Source of the DNA: JAMZMI01 sp039970095 | GTDB taxonomy: Bacteria; Bacteroidota; Bacteroidia; Cytophagales; Cyclobacteriaceae | Length of the DNA: 64,000 bases | Reading direction: 5' to 3' | Assembly (NCBI GenBank): GCA_039970095.1 | Contig: JBDVMP010000005.1 | Coordinates: forward strand, 62,001-126,000 | Part shown: positions 27,184 to 35,140 of the stretch, in pieces | How the letters are laid out: each line of letters starts with the position of its first letter | Numbering within the stretch: position 1 is the stretch's first letter | Notes under the pieces: generated by a model | Databases searched by the model: none | The model's input: the letters and a program-made list of their open reading frames with translations, nothing else | Told to the model about the DNA's origin: nothing | Program-made: the position numbers and the translations under genes

Positions 27184-27199
27184 TTGCTTTATAAAGCAA
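27184..27199. promoter_or_regulatory. Perfect 16-bp palindrome
   Basis: TTGCTTTATAAAGCAA, between the end of rny-tail copy 1 (27163) and the start of the first cargo lipoprotein (27235). Could be an operator, a recombination site or the promoter-proximal hairpin of the cassette. Confidence 0.4.
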
Positions 27200-27234
27200 C
27201 AAATATTAGTATTGGAAGCAACAAATTCTAACGA

Positions 27235-27741
27235 GTGAAACAAGTTTTTCTTTTTTTACAAATACTGTTACTAATAGTCATAGTTTCTTGTAGTGACGAT
27301 AAATCATCATGCTTTGGAAAAGGTCCGAATGCATCAAGTCCACCTTCATTCTTCTTCTCTTTACGATATGTAGATTCGGATACTGGAAAAAATTTAGTCG
27401 ACGAATATCTAAATTCACTCACCCCGTCAGATTACTTTAACATTTCCGTGGTTTGGTTTGTCGAAGGAGGGTTTGTTGACAGTCTTGATTTTTGGGCTGT
27501 TAATCCGCTATCACCCGATTCTAAAGAGAGTCCCGATAATATTATTTCAATCGGGGGAGCTCGTCCTTCTTTTCTTACACATGAATTTATAGTTGATATC
27601 CCGGAATATGTTCATGATACTTTCTATGTAAAGCTCGCTGAACCGGATAAAATCATTCAACTATTACGTTCGGATTCAATTTTATATCAAACCCCGTTTT
27701 GTGACTACTGGGATGATACTCTTATCACTTTGTCAAATTAG
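27235..27741 (+). CDS. Cargo lipoprotein A in the rny-tail region
   Basis: 168 residues from a GTG start. Lipoprotein signal (FLFLQILLLIVIVSCSDD, lipobox IVSC). The mature part reads as a small strand-rich domain: FFFSLRYVDSDTGKNLVDEY, then TPSDYFNISVVWFVEGG and a Cys near the C-terminus. Related in layout to the next lipoprotein (both have a VD.DT..NL block early on). It is AT-rich compared with rny. Its TAG stop shares its last base with the first base of rny-tail copy 2, so the gene abuts the repeat exactly. Function unknown. Confidence 0.75.
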   Translation: MKQVFLFLQILLLIVIVSCSDDKSSCFGKGPNASSPPSFFFSLRYVDSDTGKNLVDEYLNSLTPSDYFNISVVWFVEGGFVDSLDFWAVNPLSPDSKESPDNIISIGGARPSFLTHEFIVDIPEYVHDTFYVKLAEPDKIIQLLRSDSILYQTPFCDYWDDTLITLSN

Positions 27742-27941
27742 CCGGAGAAACCTGATTAACTATCTCACAAAAGATAGAAAAAGAAATGCAATACCCTGGC
27801 CAGATCAAGGTCACCGTGATTCGGGAAACCAGGGCAGTAGCATTTGCTAAGTGACATTTAAAATTAAATTCAAAACCAAAAGCTCTGACACCAATCAGAG
27901 CTTTTTTTTGTTTAAAAAAACACCATTAATTCGGTATTTGA
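27741..27941. repeat. rny-tail repeat, copy 2
   Basis: Second copy of the rny 3' end. It still encodes KIEKEMQYPGQIKVTVIR and on to AVAFAK with a stop, using different codons (for example CAA for CAG, CCT for CCC, GTC ACC GTG ATT CGG for GTG ACG GTT ATA CGC). A TGA interrupts the frame near its start. The terminator is fully preserved at 27879-27909. Confidence 0.95.
27879..27909 (+). terminator. Duplicate rny terminator
   Basis: Identical to the hairpin at 27101. Here it terminates transcription of cargo lipoprotein A. Confidence 0.85.
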
Positions 27942-27963
27942 AAAATTTTTGCAAATTAGTTGT

Positions 27964-28488
27964 ATGAAAATAATTATTAGTCGTATAGTCCTCTTTTGTT
28001 GTTTGAGCTCATTGTTTGGATTGACCAGTTGCGATCTGTTTGATGATAAAGAACCCCAAGATTGCGTCTTCAAAAGATCATCGTGCTCAGGTGCGGATTG
28101 GAGTTTTGTAGACCCGGATACATACGAAAACCTCATGGGTTATGATAAGCCTATTAACCCAGATTCTATTGTAATTCTCAATTCAAGAATGGACACCATG
28201 TATCATGAGGTTAATTTTTGGGTCGAAAACTGGGGGGTGGTCTATTTTAATCCCTTTCACGAATTACACTGCTTTGACTTATGCAAGTTGGACAGTGCTT
28301 TTACCAGGACATATTACTTGTATCTTGGCACTGAGGACATAGACACCATAGAAGCATATTTCGCAGAAAGAACTGCCCGATATCATTTGTTTTTTAATGG
28401 GGTGTCTGGAGAAGTTCCTTCAGATATTCCAGAAGCTTATGGATCGGGGAGAAGCTTATTCTGGTTCCAGAAAAAAATCAATGACTAA
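27964..28488 (+). CDS. Cargo lipoprotein B in the rny-tail region
   Basis: About 174 residues from ATG at 27964 (a TTG at 27949 is possible but would place extra residues before the signal). The lipobox is LTSC in CCLSSLFGLTSCDLF. The mature part contains ADWSFVDPDTYENLMGYDKP and PDSIVILNSRMDTMY, similar in layout to cargo A, followed by cysteine-containing DLCKLDSAFTRTYYLYLGTE. Function unknown. It begins 22 bp after the end of rny-tail copy 2. Confidence 0.75.
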   Translation: MKIIISRIVLFCCLSSLFGLTSCDLFDDKEPQDCVFKRSSCSGADWSFVDPDTYENLMGYDKPINPDSIVILNSRMDTMYHEVNFWVENWGVVYFNPFHELHCFDLCKLDSAFTRTYYLYLGTEDIDTIEAYFAERTARYHLFFNGVSGEVPSDIPEAYGSGRSLFWFQKKIND

Positions 28489-28514
28489 AATGTCAATCAC
28501 CAAAAAAACCAAGT

Positions 28515-28765
28515 ATGAAAAACATAATCATTTTCATATTCCTAGTGTGGACTGATAGCACTTACTGTCAGACTGGTAGCTCACAACTCGACTCAGCTAC
28601 CGTTGTTAATTTCCCTTGGTATGACAACAACAAGTTCTAATTGACATAGCAAACCTCTATGAGCCTGATGCTGCAGCTAGAACAACTTACGGAGGAAGAA
28701 CGGATGCCACATTTCAAGTATCACCAGAACGTATTTATCCCTGGAGAGATGGGAACGGTGATTAG
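28515..28765 (+). pseudogene. Broken small secreted-protein gene (third cargo)
   Basis: ATG at 28515 opens a signal-like peptide (MKNIIIFIFLVWTDSTYCQ) and runs 41 codons to TAA at 28638. Another frame, overlapping and continuing, reads QVLIDIANLYEPDAAARTTY then GGRTDATFQVSPERIY to a TAG at 28763. A single frameshift near 28630 would join the two into one exported peptide of about 83 residues. The last few residues are read out of the rny-tail vestige in another frame. Likely the remnant of a third cargo gene. Too short for certainty. Confidence 0.45.
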
Positions 28766-28790
28766 GAAAATTAGAGCGGTCGCATTTGCG
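28738..28790. repeat. Decayed third copy of the rny tail
   Basis: Translates as PGEMGTVIRKIRAVAFA, compared with PGQIKVTVIRETRAVAFA in RNase Y, again with codons different from both other copies (for example AGG, AGA, GCG GTC). The stop codon and the downstream terminator of the other copies are absent, and a different terminator follows at 28822. Confidence 0.7.
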
Positions 28791-28821
28791 TCAACTTATT
28801 TCAGGACAAGACATAGTTCAT

Positions 28822-28855
28822 AAAAAAGGCTCATCCCACGATGAGCCTTTTTCTA
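28822..28855. terminator. Bidirectional terminator
   Basis: Stem AGGCTCAT / ATGAGCCT with loop CCCACG, A run before and T run after, between the cargo region and the convergent DUF6952-like gene. Confidence 0.85.
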
Positions 28856-28857
28856 TT

Positions 28858-29112
28858 CTAGTCTATCGACCCCATTACTCTTTTCATAAATCCATTGAGC
28901 GCTTCTTTCTGTGGAGTTCCGGATTTTATTTCCTTGCTCACCTCCAATGCTCCGTAGAGATTAGAAAGCAGCTCTCCCAACACATCCAGCTCTTCATCCT
29001 TCAGCGCCGGAGACTCTGACAAATGCTCAAGGAGCTCTATGGTCTCCTCCACCCAATCCTCGTCATTTTTATCAACGAACTCTACGATGTGTTTAATTAT
29101 TGGTAACTTCAT
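28858..29112 (-). CDS. DUF6952-like small helical protein
   Basis: 84 residues, acidic and helical (MKLPIIKHIVEFVDKNDEDW, then ELLSNLYGALEVSKEI). I recognise it as the small family usually found beside a thioredoxin in Bacteroidota, annotated DUF6952. Function unknown. Its start lies 20 bases inside the thioredoxin gene, so they are translated together. Confidence 0.75.
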   Translation of the reverse strand: MKLPIIKHIVEFVDKNDEDWVEETIELLEHLSESPALKDEELDVLGELLSNLYGALEVSKEIKSGTPQKEALNGFMKRVMGSID

Positions 29113-29407
29113 TCAATACAGATTTAATAACATCTTCTTTGTTTCCTGCCTGCTGAGAAACCAACTTCCCGCCTTTGAACCCTGCAAAAGTTGGCAGGTT
29201 TTTCACTTCAGCCAATCCTCTCGAATTTGGGAGTTTCTCTGCATCAACGTAAACGAATTTCACATCCTCATTTTCGCCAGCCAGTCTTTTGAATTTAGGC
29301 TTTGTCAATCGGCAATTGCCACACCACGTAGCGCCATATTGCACCATTACTTTTTCATTTCCTTCCACTATTTCCTGAAGGGTATCTGTACTTAATTCCT
29401 CTAACAT
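29093..29407 (-). CDS. Thioredoxin family protein
   Basis: 104 residues with a thioredoxin fold. The redox motif is CGNC in QYGATWCGNCRLTKPKF, where canonical thioredoxin has CGPC, and the cis-proline is in VKNLPTFAGF. No signal peptide, so cytoplasmic. First gene of a two-gene unit divergent from oxyR, with 93 bp between. This placement suggests regulation by OxyR and a role in peroxide defence. Confidence 0.9.
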   Translation of the reverse strand: MLEELSTDTLQEIVEGNEKVMVQYGATWCGNCRLTKPKFKRLAGENEDVKFVYVDAEKLPNSRGLAEVKNLPTFAGFKGGKLVSQQAGNKEDVIKSVLNEVTNN

Positions 29408-29439
29408 TTTATTTCAATTTTTTAATTGCTCTTTCGTGT

Positions 29440-29452
29440 TTTGCTCTGCAAA
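29440..29452. promoter_or_regulatory. Inverted repeat in the oxyR-thioredoxin intergenic region
   Basis: TTTGC-TCT-GCAAA with perfect 5-bp arms, between the divergent starts. LysR-type regulators often bind short interrupted inverted repeats. This is a candidate OxyR site only. Confidence 0.35.
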
Positions 29453-29500
29453 GAACAATACAATTTAATACACTATTTTTATCCTTTATAACTTTTGCTT

Positions 29501-30433
29501 ATGACTTTAACACAGCTCGAATATGCTTTGTTCGTCTTGCGAAACGGAAGTTTCAGCAAATCGGCCAGAAAATTATCGCTTTCCCAGCCAGCATTGAGCG
29601 CACAGATTCAAAAACTGGAAAAGGAGATAGGAATAAAGCTTTTTGATCGTTCCTCTAGTCCCGTCTGCGCAACAGAAGATGGCAGGGAGTTTCTCCTTCG
29701 AGCCGAAGAAATAGTCACCAGCGCAAATAAACTAAAGCAATTTTCCGCAGACAAGAAACTAGACTTCACCGGTGAATTAAAAGTTGGGGTGATTCCGACA
29801 CTTTCCCCGTTTTTGGTTCCACTTTTTAGCCGGTCGCTCAACCGTGACTACCCGGACTTCAGGCTGGAAATCACCGAGCTCATCACTGATGATGTGATCA
29901 ATAAAGTGAGATCTGGTGAGTTAGATGCCGGCATTATCTCCACTCCCGTAAAGAGCTTTGGCATCAGTAGTCAGGCACTTTTTTATGAAAAATTCTATTT
30001 CTACTCATCGCCGGAAATGAGTAGCTCCACCCTCCATATAGATGAGATCAGCAGGGAGGACTTATGGCTTCTGGAAGAAGGTAATTGCTTCAGAGATCAG
30101 GTAAATGACTTTTGTAAGATCAAATCGTTTCGCAAAGTCAAGCAGATGGTCTACCGGTGCAACTCCATAGACTCACTAATCCGGATGGTGGATAACCACG
30201 GAGGGTTTACCATACTGCCTGAGCTAACCACGATTAGCCTGAATGAAGAACAAGAGGAAAACATCTCTGCCATAGAAATGAAAGCCCGGGAAATAGGTCT
30301 GATCACTCGCAACATGCCCGACAAAAATCGGTTCATCGATCTGCTCCGTGATTATATTATCAGCAATGTGCCCAGGCACATGTTGAGCAAAGAAGGGTTG
30401 GAGGTGGTTGATCCCGCTATCGAGACGGCCTGA
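29501..30433 (+). CDS. oxyR: LysR-type peroxide sensor OxyR
   Basis: About 310 residues from ATG at 29501, with TTG six bases upstream unlikely. N-terminal winged helix (LTQLEYALFVLRNGSFSKSA, then LSLSQPALSAQIQKLEKEIG) and C-terminal effector domain. Two cysteines in GNCFRDQVNDFC are spaced nine apart as in the redox pair Cys199/Cys208 of E. coli OxyR, where peroxide forms a disulfide. This supports OxyR over a generic LysR regulator. Divergent from the thioredoxin gene. Confidence 0.9.
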   Translation: MTLTQLEYALFVLRNGSFSKSARKLSLSQPALSAQIQKLEKEIGIKLFDRSSSPVCATEDGREFLLRAEEIVTSANKLKQFSADKKLDFTGELKVGVIPTLSPFLVPLFSRSLNRDYPDFRLEITELITDDVINKVRSGELDAGIISTPVKSFGISSQALFYEKFYFYSSPEMSSSTLHIDEISREDLWLLEEGNCFRDQVNDFCKIKSFRKVKQMVYRCNSIDSLIRMVDNHGGFTILPELTTISLNEEQEENISAIEMKAREIGLITRNMPDKNRFIDLLRDYIISNVPRHMLSKEGLEVVDPAIETA

Positions 30434-30439
30434 AGGTCA

Positions 30440-30476
30440 CAAAAAAAGCCATCAGCTAGCTGATGGCTCAAAAACC
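30440..30476. terminator. Bidirectional hairpin terminator
   Basis: Perfect palindrome AGCCATCAGCTAGCTGATGGCT at 30448-30469, with A run before and AAAAA after, between oxyR and the convergent peptidase gene. Confidence 0.85.
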
Positions 30477-30500
30477 AGGTTAGGGTTTAAATATCAAATC

Positions 30501-31973
30501 TTATTTACCGTAGAGTGCTTTGCCTGCCTCTTCATATTTATCTCCGGCAGTCCACCACAGCTCTCCGTCTGTATTGGCTATTTTGTTTAGGGTATAAATG
30601 TATGCTCTTGAGAACTTGATCAGATAGTCATAGTCCAGCGTGTTTGGTTCATCTGTAGGCTGGTGATAAAAATCGGTGATGGCAGCACCCATCTCCACAA
30701 CGCCAGGCCCATAGGAAATAGCCGGAACCCCTTTCGCCGCGAAACTGACATTGTCAGATCTATCGTAGAAATTCTCCTCCGGAAAAGTATCGTCTATTGC
30801 TTCCAAACCAAACATATCGGCTCCCTCTATCAGGAAAGGTGTAACTGACGTTCTGTTGAAACCAACGATAGTGACTTTGGTGATATCATCATATCCTCCA
30901 GTGTCAGTATTCAGGTTAAAAACTGTATTTTCTAAAGGAATCAAAGGGTGATCCGCATACCACTGGCTACCCAATAGGCCAACCTCCTCGGCATTGCATG
31001 CCAAAAACACAATAGATCTTTTGGGTGGATGCTCTGAAAAATACCTGGCTGTTGTCAGCATGTTAGCCACGCCAATACCATTATCACGAGCACCATTCCA
31101 GATGCTGTCCTCCTCGGCCACAGTTTTCACCCCTACGTGATCAAAATGAGCTGAAATCATGATATGATCATTTTTCAGCTCAGGATCTGTTCCTTCTATC
31201 ACACCAACCACATTTGGCACTTTCACCCGGTCTCTACCCGATCCAGCCACGTAAAGCGTAGCAAGTTTCCCTTCCATTGATTTAAAATAATCTAATCGCC
31301 CGCTACCATCCTTGTCAACCAGCCAGCATGCAGGATATGCCTCCACATCCTGACCTTCGTCAATAGAAAATTGGTTTCCAGAAAGGTAGTTGGTGAGCAA
31401 CTTCCATGGAATTCTGCTCGGTCTGTAGAGCTCAATGAGAGCTACAGCACCCGCGTCCCTTGCCGCTGCAAATTTTTGAAAAGAAAACTTATAAGAACCT
31501 TTTGATGGGTCTCCGTTTCCGGCTTTGGCTATCAGGATTTTACCTTTTACATCTTTTCCTTCCAGATCCTCAGGAAAACCAAAATCCACATACATCATTT
31601 CAGCTGTGACGTTCACATTTTTTGCGGATATGAAAATCATATCATCCCACACATTGAAAACCGAATCGCCCACTGTCAGCGTAGATCTTGCCGGGGGCAT
31701 GGTTTTCACTAATTCTACCTGCTGAAAATAAGTGTCCTGACCTGGCGCCATTTTAACACCACTAGCGCGCAACTGCTCGGCTATGTATCTGGCAGCAATT
31801 TCATTTTCCTGAGTGGCGGTATTCCTACCTCTCATTTCGTCCGAAGCAAGGAAATATACATGCGACTTGTAATCTGCCTTTTTCACTTCGGCAGTTATTT
31901 GTTTTACCATTTTTTTCTGCGCCATTGTTGACGCGGAAGTAAGTACTAGAAGGATTAATAACAGGTTTTTCAT
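30501..31973 (-). CDS. M28 family metallopeptidase (aminopeptidase type), exported
   Basis: About 490 residues from ATG at 31973 (MKNLLLILLVLTSASTMAQ is the signal peptide). A start 42 bases upstream would put extra residues before it. A PA-domain-like region (about 130-260) precedes the catalytic domain. M28 zinc motifs: ISAHFDHVG, WNGARDNGIGVANML, FLACNAEEVGLLGS, NLNTDTGGYDD, and a late YHQPTDEPNTL. It removes amino acids from peptides in the periplasm or outside. No T9SS signal is seen at the C-terminus. Confidence 0.9.
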   Translation of the reverse strand: MKNLLLILLVLTSASTMAQKKMVKQITAEVKKADYKSHVYFLASDEMRGRNTATQENEIAARYIAEQLRASGVKMAPGQDTYFQQVELVKTMPPARSTLTVGDSVFNVWDDMIFISAKNVNVTAEMMYVDFGFPEDLEGKDVKGKILIAKAGNGDPSKGSYKFSFQKFAAARDAGAVALIELYRPSRIPWKLLTNYLSGNQFSIDEGQDVEAYPACWLVDKDGSGRLDYFKSMEGKLATLYVAGSGRDRVKVPNVVGVIEGTDPELKNDHIMISAHFDHVGVKTVAEEDSIWNGARDNGIGVANMLTTARYFSEHPPKRSIVFLACNAEEVGLLGSQWYADHPLIPLENTVFNLNTDTGGYDDITKVTIVGFNRTSVTPFLIEGADMFGLEAIDDTFPEENFYDRSDNVSFAAKGVPAISYGPGVVEMGAAITDFYHQPTDEPNTLDYDYLIKFSRAYIYTLNKIANTDGELWWTAGDKYEEAGKALYGK

Positions 31974-32152
31974 ATCTCTAACATTAAATCCCAGCAAACA
32001 TAGCGCAATCGACATATACCTTACTGCAGTCTTGTGTCATTGGAAAATTGACGTTTTAAAAGGTCATAACTCATTGTTGCACATATATAATTGAGAAGAT
32101 TGGTTTATAATTGAACACCCTTACTTCCAACAACCGATTTCTCTCACAGTCC

Positions 32153-34195
32153 ATGCACCGATTTCTGCTGATATTACTTTTATCCCTTGTGCAAGCTGTC
32201 ATGGCAATGTCACAGAAAATTGACCCGATGCTGTGCCAGCAGGCAGCCCAACTGCATGGCACCATTTCGGAATTTCATGTGACCAGGAATCAAAACAGCC
32301 TGGAGTATAACAAACGCGTAGTAGAGAAACTGATCAGCAAGCTAGACCATTACGGAATACTGTTTACCCAGGCCGATGTGGAGGCCATCAAAGCAGAAAA
32401 GAATAACATCAGTCTGGACCTGATTCTGGGTGGATGTTCTTTTGCCAGCGCAGCTTTTGATATTTACCAGAAAAAAATCATGGCTTTCGATTCTGTCATG
32501 AAGCTAGACGCAACGTGGCGAACAGACTTTTCGGTTCGGGATTCGATCACCCTGTTTGGGTCGCTCAATAAGTTGATTTACGAAAAATCTGAAGATGAAC
32601 TAAAGCAGAAAATAATCAGAAGGATAAAATACCTGACCCTGATTGATTATCAGACTTCTCTAGATTCCGTGCAGGGCTCATTGGAGGACTTTCAAGCAAA
32701 GCAAGATTCGCTTATATCCGGCATTCGCCAAATGGAGGCGTGCCGCATGGCTCATTTTATGAGTTCGGAAGAAGCACTGGTACAGTCATTTATGGAAGAT
32801 TATATGAGAGCCATCGCCGATAGCTTTGATCCGCATACAAACTACATGACCATCAAGGAAATGGAGGATTTTGAGTTTTCTCTATCGGAAGAAATCTACT
32901 CCACAGGGCTGGTGGTAGATGAGGTGAGAAACGGGGTGTACGTGGTGGTCGGCAAAATTCCTGGTAGTGCTGCCGATGATATGGATCAAATCAAGGAAGG
33001 TGACGAAATACTGAAGGTCAAATACAATGGCAAGGATATTCATCCAGCTTGTCTGGAAGCAGCCGAACTCATGAACCTGCTCAACAACCCTGAGCCCGAA
33101 GAAGTCTCATTGAACTTGAAAAAGCGCAGCGGAAAAATCGAAAATGTAACGATTCGAAAATCCCTGATTGAAAACCTAAGCAACGAAATAGGTACGCTGG
33201 TTCTGGAAGACAGTATTCGTGTGGGTTACATTTCCCTGCCTAGTTTCTACCGAAACATGGACAACCCAAACTCTAACAGCTCGCAGGATATAGCAACACA
33301 GGTGCTAAAGCTCAGAACAAAAAACACGGATGGGCTGATCATAGATTTGAGATACAATGGAGGTGGGTCGGTGCAGGAAGCTGTGGATTTAGCTAGTTTG
33401 TTTCTCTCCGGTGGACCGCTGATTCAGGAGGTATCACGAGAAGAAAACATGACCCTACGCGATAAAAACAAAGGCGCTATTTACACAGGAAAGCTCATAG
33501 TGCTGGTCAATACACTCTCTGCGTCAGCCTCAGAGATGTTTGTATCTATGATGAAGGCACACGGCCGTGCACTGATAGTCGGCAATCAAACCTTTGGCAA
33601 AGCCAGCGGACAGCTTATGGGACCACTGACCAATCCAGACACTGACCAAGAATTTGGAGCGCTTAAACTCACGGTGATGCGATACTATGATCTGGATGGG
33701 AAAACCTTTCAGCGAACAGGTATTACTCCTGATATTGTTATTCCTGATGGATTTCCCCACACTTTGTTTAGCGAAGAAAATCAGGACTATGCCCTGGAAC
33801 CTAATGAATACGGCAAAAATATTAGACTGAAAAGAAGCCCCTTCGAAATACCTAAAAACCAACTAAAGACAATCAGCGATCAACGCCAAAACAGCAATGC
33901 AATCTATCACTCGTTAAAGATATTCAGCGACTCTATCACACAAGAGATGAAATCAATTAAAAGCGTGCCGCTGACCGTTGACGAGTTTATCAAAACATTC
34001 TATTATGAACCATACGATTCTGCCAAATACGACTATCCTGTTGATGATCGATTTAAACTGGAGGTGGTTTCCGGCCTCACTCAATTTGGGCACGAAACAG
34101 ACGAGCAGCTCAGGTATGGCATAGCTTCAGATGCTACGCTCAGAGAAGCCATCCATATATTGAGAGACTGGAAAAGATTAGGTGATGAAAGGTAA
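32153..34195 (+). CDS. S41 family C-terminal processing (tail-specific) protease
   Basis: About 680 residues from ATG at 32153 with signal peptide (FLLILLLSLVQAVMAMSQ). A TTG 42 bases upstream is less likely. An N-terminal helical region is followed by a PDZ domain (about 240-330, GLVVDEVRNGVYVVVGKIPG, then IKEGDEILKV) and the S41 core, with IIDLRYNGGGSVQEAVDL, the catalytic Ser in NTLSASASEMFVSMM and Lys in NQTFGKASGQ. Cleaves C-terminal tails of periplasmic proteins, like Prc. It is divergent from the M28 gene. Confidence 0.92.
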   Translation: MHRFLLILLLSLVQAVMAMSQKIDPMLCQQAAQLHGTISEFHVTRNQNSLEYNKRVVEKLISKLDHYGILFTQADVEAIKAEKNNISLDLILGGCSFASAAFDIYQKKIMAFDSVMKLDATWRTDFSVRDSITLFGSLNKLIYEKSEDELKQKIIRRIKYLTLIDYQTSLDSVQGSLEDFQAKQDSLISGIRQMEACRMAHFMSSEEALVQSFMEDYMRAIADSFDPHTNYMTIKEMEDFEFSLSEEIYSTGLVVDEVRNGVYVVVGKIPGSAADDMDQIKEGDEILKVKYNGKDIHPACLEAAELMNLLNNPEPEEVSLNLKKRSGKIENVTIRKSLIENLSNEIGTLVLEDSIRVGYISLPSFYRNMDNPNSNSSQDIATQVLKLRTKNTDGLIIDLRYNGGGSVQEAVDLASLFLSGGPLIQEVSREENMTLRDKNKGAIYTGKLIVLVNTLSASASEMFVSMMKAHGRALIVGNQTFGKASGQLMGPLTNPDTDQEFGALKLTVMRYYDLDGKTFQRTGITPDIVIPDGFPHTLFSEENQDYALEPNEYGKNIRLKRSPFEIPKNQLKTISDQRQNSNAIYHSLKIFSDSITQEMKSIKSVPLTVDEFIKTFYYEPYDSAKYDYPVDDRFKLEVVSGLTQFGHETDEQLRYGIASDATLREAIHILRDWKRLGDER

Positions 34196-34208
34196 AAGTA
34201 TTTAATAT

Positions 34209-34595
34209 ATGAATTACAACTACTTAATGTACTTGCATTTGGCCACTGTAGTCCCTTGTTTTCTCATCGGCACAATTTTGTTGCTCATCCAAAAAGGCAC
34301 TAACACACACAAATATTTCGGTAGAGTCTATATGGTGCTGATGCTGTTCACAGCCCTAGTCACACTTTTTATGCCTGCTCAAGTCGGTCCTCAAATATTG
34401 AATCATTTCGGGTGGATTCACGGATTTAGCTTCCTTACCATTTACACTGTTCCCACTGCCTATTTCGCCATTCAGCAAGGAAATATAAAAGCGCACAAAA
34501 GGAAAATGATTTTGCTGTACTTTGGAGCCATCATTATTGCCGGAGGATTCACATTCACACCGGGCAGGTATTTGTTTGATTTATTTTTTGGATAA
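34209..34595 (+). CDS. DUF2306-type membrane protein
   Basis: 128 residues, four predicted helices. Features HLATVVPCFLIGTILLLIQK, THKYFGRVYMVLM, FGWIHGFSFLTIYT and KAHKRKMILLYFGA with the conserved His residues typical of this family. The role is unknown. Only 13 bp after the protease gene, so perhaps co-transcribed. Confidence 0.75.
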   Translation: MNYNYLMYLHLATVVPCFLIGTILLLIQKGTNTHKYFGRVYMVLMLFTALVTLFMPAQVGPQILNHFGWIHGFSFLTIYTVPTAYFAIQQGNIKAHKRKMILLYFGAIIIAGGFTFTPGRYLFDLFFG

Positions 34596-34605
34596 AATTC
34601 GGACC

Positions 34606-35139
34606 ATGACCACTATACTTCTATCTAAAAAAACGCTGATCATCTCCTTCATCTCGTTGATCATCTCCTTTATGGTGATGCTCACTTTTGATGGCTACCT
34701 CAAAAATGAAGTAGCACCGAATGGCATAGTTTCTTTTGAGCTGGCCCAAGATCTTGACCAGTCAAAAGCCATCATAAATTCATGGAATGAACAAAGCAAA
34801 ACCGCAGCTGGGCTGAGTTTGGGGTTTGACTACCTGTATATGTTTATCTACGGGGGATTTATCTCGCTTCTACTCCTCCGAGTCAAAAATCACTTTCAGC
34901 AGAAGCCATTTCTCCGCAAGACAGCTCGTTTAGCACTCATGGGAGTGTGGGTGGCTGTACTTTTTGATGCTATCGAAAACTATGCGCTTATCCGATTGAT
35001 CCTCGGAGATGTACGTGAAGTGTGGCCATCCCTAGCATTCTATTTTGCGTCAGCCAAATTCATTATTCTATTGATGGCCGTGGTTTTCTTTTTGATTGCT
35101 TTACCAATAGTGATTTTCGGCAGGAGAGGAAAACAATAA
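34606..35139 (+). CDS. Membrane protein of unknown function
   Basis: About 177 residues from ATG at 34606. The earlier in-frame ATG would overlap the preceding gene by 74 bases and is not needed. Four membrane segments, the first at KTLIISFISLIISFMVML and the last at KFIILLMAVVFFLIALPIVI. The loop KAIINSWNEQSKTAAGLSLG lies between the first two helices. Family not identified. The gene is tightly packed between the DUF2306 gene and the convergent helicase gene. Confidence 0.7.
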   Translation: MTTILLSKKTLIISFISLIISFMVMLTFDGYLKNEVAPNGIVSFELAQDLDQSKAIINSWNEQSKTAAGLSLGFDYLYMFIYGGFISLLLLRVKNHFQQKPFLRKTARLALMGVWVAVLFDAIENYALIRLILGDVREVWPSLAFYFASAKFIILLMAVVFFLIALPIVIFGRRGKQ

Positions 35140-35140
35140 A

